Shown: one piece after another, positions 63,514 through 64,000 of the stretch
Layout of the letters: each line of letters opens with the position of its first letter
Numbering within the stretch: position 1 is the first letter of the stretch
Source: Micromonospora citrea
GTDB taxonomy: Bacteria; Actinomycetota; Actinomycetes; Mycobacteriales; Micromonosporaceae
DNA: 64,000 nucleotides
Assembly (NCBI RefSeq): GCF_900090315.1
Contig: NZ_FMHZ01000002.1
Span: forward strand, 1,590,501-1,654,500
Direction of reading: 5' to 3'
Made by a program: the position numbers and the translations under genes
Notes under the pieces: generated by a model
Databases searched by the model: none
The model's input: only the letters and a program-made list of their open reading frames with translations
What the model was told of the DNA's origin: nothing

Positions 63514-64000
63514 GTGACGAGACGTGCGGCCGAGATCCGCCTGGATGCCCTGCTGCGCACCGCCTGCGACGTGATCGTGGAACGCGGCCTGGCCAACACG
63601 CGCACGGCCGACGTGGCGCAGGCGGCCGGGGTGAGCCAGGCGCTGGTCTTCTACCACTTCGCCACGAAGGACCGGCTGCTCGCGCAGGCGTTCGCGTACG
63701 CGGTCGAGCAGGACCTGGCCCGGCTGGACGCGGTGATGCGGTCCAGCGCCCCGCCCCTGACCAAGCTGCGCCGGATCGTCAAGCTCTACACCCCGGCCGG
63801 CAGGGCCACGTCCTGGGCGATGTGGATCGACGGCTGGGCGGAGTCGCTGCGCACCCCGGAGCTGGAGAAGGTCTCCCGCCGGCTCGACCTGCGCTGGCGG
63901 GAGGATCTGGCGACGGTGATCTCGCAGGGGGTCCGCGACGGCACCTTCGAGTGCGCCGACCCGGCCGGCGCCGCGTGGCGGATCAGCGCCGTGATGGACG
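63514..64000 (+). CDS. TetR-family regulator (3' end outside window)
   Basis: The first 162 residues of a TetR repressor. The helix-turn-helix is clear: ALLRTACDVIVERGLANTRT, then VAQAAGVSQALVFYHFATKDRLLAQ (residues 10-58). The ligand-binding domain begins after residue 70 and resembles BetI/TetR_C_6 members (GRATSWAMWIDGWAE). The GTG at 63514 was chosen; TACGGT a few bases before it could be a -10 box of a leaderless message, and ATG 63496 is in frame. No gene is seen in 63220-63513. Confidence 0.85.
   Translation, partial: MTRRAAEIRLDALLRTACDVIVERGLANTRTADVAQAAGVSQALVFYHFATKDRLLAQAFAYAVEQDLARLDAVMRSSAPPLTKLRRIVKLYTPAGRATSWAMWIDGWAESLRTPELEKVSRRLDLRWREDLATVISQGVRDGTFECADPAGAAWRISAVMD

Overview
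The window is high-GC actinobacterial DNA. The very strong G/C bias at third codon positions, frequent GTG starts, ATGA-type gene overlaps, an F420-dependent oxidoreductase, DUF6458 and Spo0M-type proteins and the overall gene mix suggest a Micromonosporaceae chromosome, probably Micromonospora or a close relative. This is an inference from gene content, not a phylogeny.

Layout. 1-6.2 kb: the 3' end of a multicopper oxidase, an MMPL transporter, an OmpR-type two-component pair and a divergent secreted LolA-like protein. 6.4-11 kb: a HelD-type RNA polymerase recycling ATPase behind a leader with two mutually exclusive hairpins, small hypothetical proteins and a Spo0M protein. 11-19.6 kb: a galactoside-use locus, with a DeoR regulator and GH42 beta-galactosidase divergent from an ABC sugar importer and GH36 alpha-galactosidase. 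Next comes a 5'-truncated ECF sigma factor. 20.5-30.5 kb: a secreted GH5-CBM2 mannanase, an LLM oxidoreductase and hydrolase pair, a nuclease/PAP2/YihY/lipid-kinase run, and a small HTH-ClpN operon divergent from a PP2C phosphatase across a doubled palindromic operator. 30.5-32 kb: a secreted lysozyme-like protein and an intergenic region with a 56-bp tandem repeat.

32-45.3 kb resembles the DosR/DevR dormancy regulon of mycobacteria: two universal stress proteins around a phosphoketolase, a P-type ATPase fused to hemerythrin, two Acg-type nitroreductases, a GAF-GAF histidine kinase (DevS-like) and its NarL-type regulator (DevR-like). A palindrome, GGGNCNNNNGNCCC, occurs exactly three times between devR and its divergent nitroreductase. 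Near-matches lie before the phosphoketolase and between the ATPase and the other nitroreductase. An IS110 element sits exactly at the 3' end of the kinase gene. Its upstream non-coding end matches the bridge-RNA model: a large stem-loop repeats the target flank, and a second loop carries guides matching both element ends.

45.4-60.4 kb is a secreted polymorphic-toxin locus on the minus strand: two large paralogous DNRLRE/LamG surface proteins, a 2186-residue RHS/YD protein with a variable C-terminal tip, and a separate, less G/C-rich gene placed like an immunity gene. The two paralogs share a 583-bp block that is almost identical in DNA and has different codon use from the rest of each gene, which suggests gene conversion. 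60.6-64 kb: an NAD-dependent epimerase, a frameshifted remnant, five tRNA genes (Val, Gly, Val, Cys, Gly) around a DUF6458 gene, and the start of a TetR regulator.
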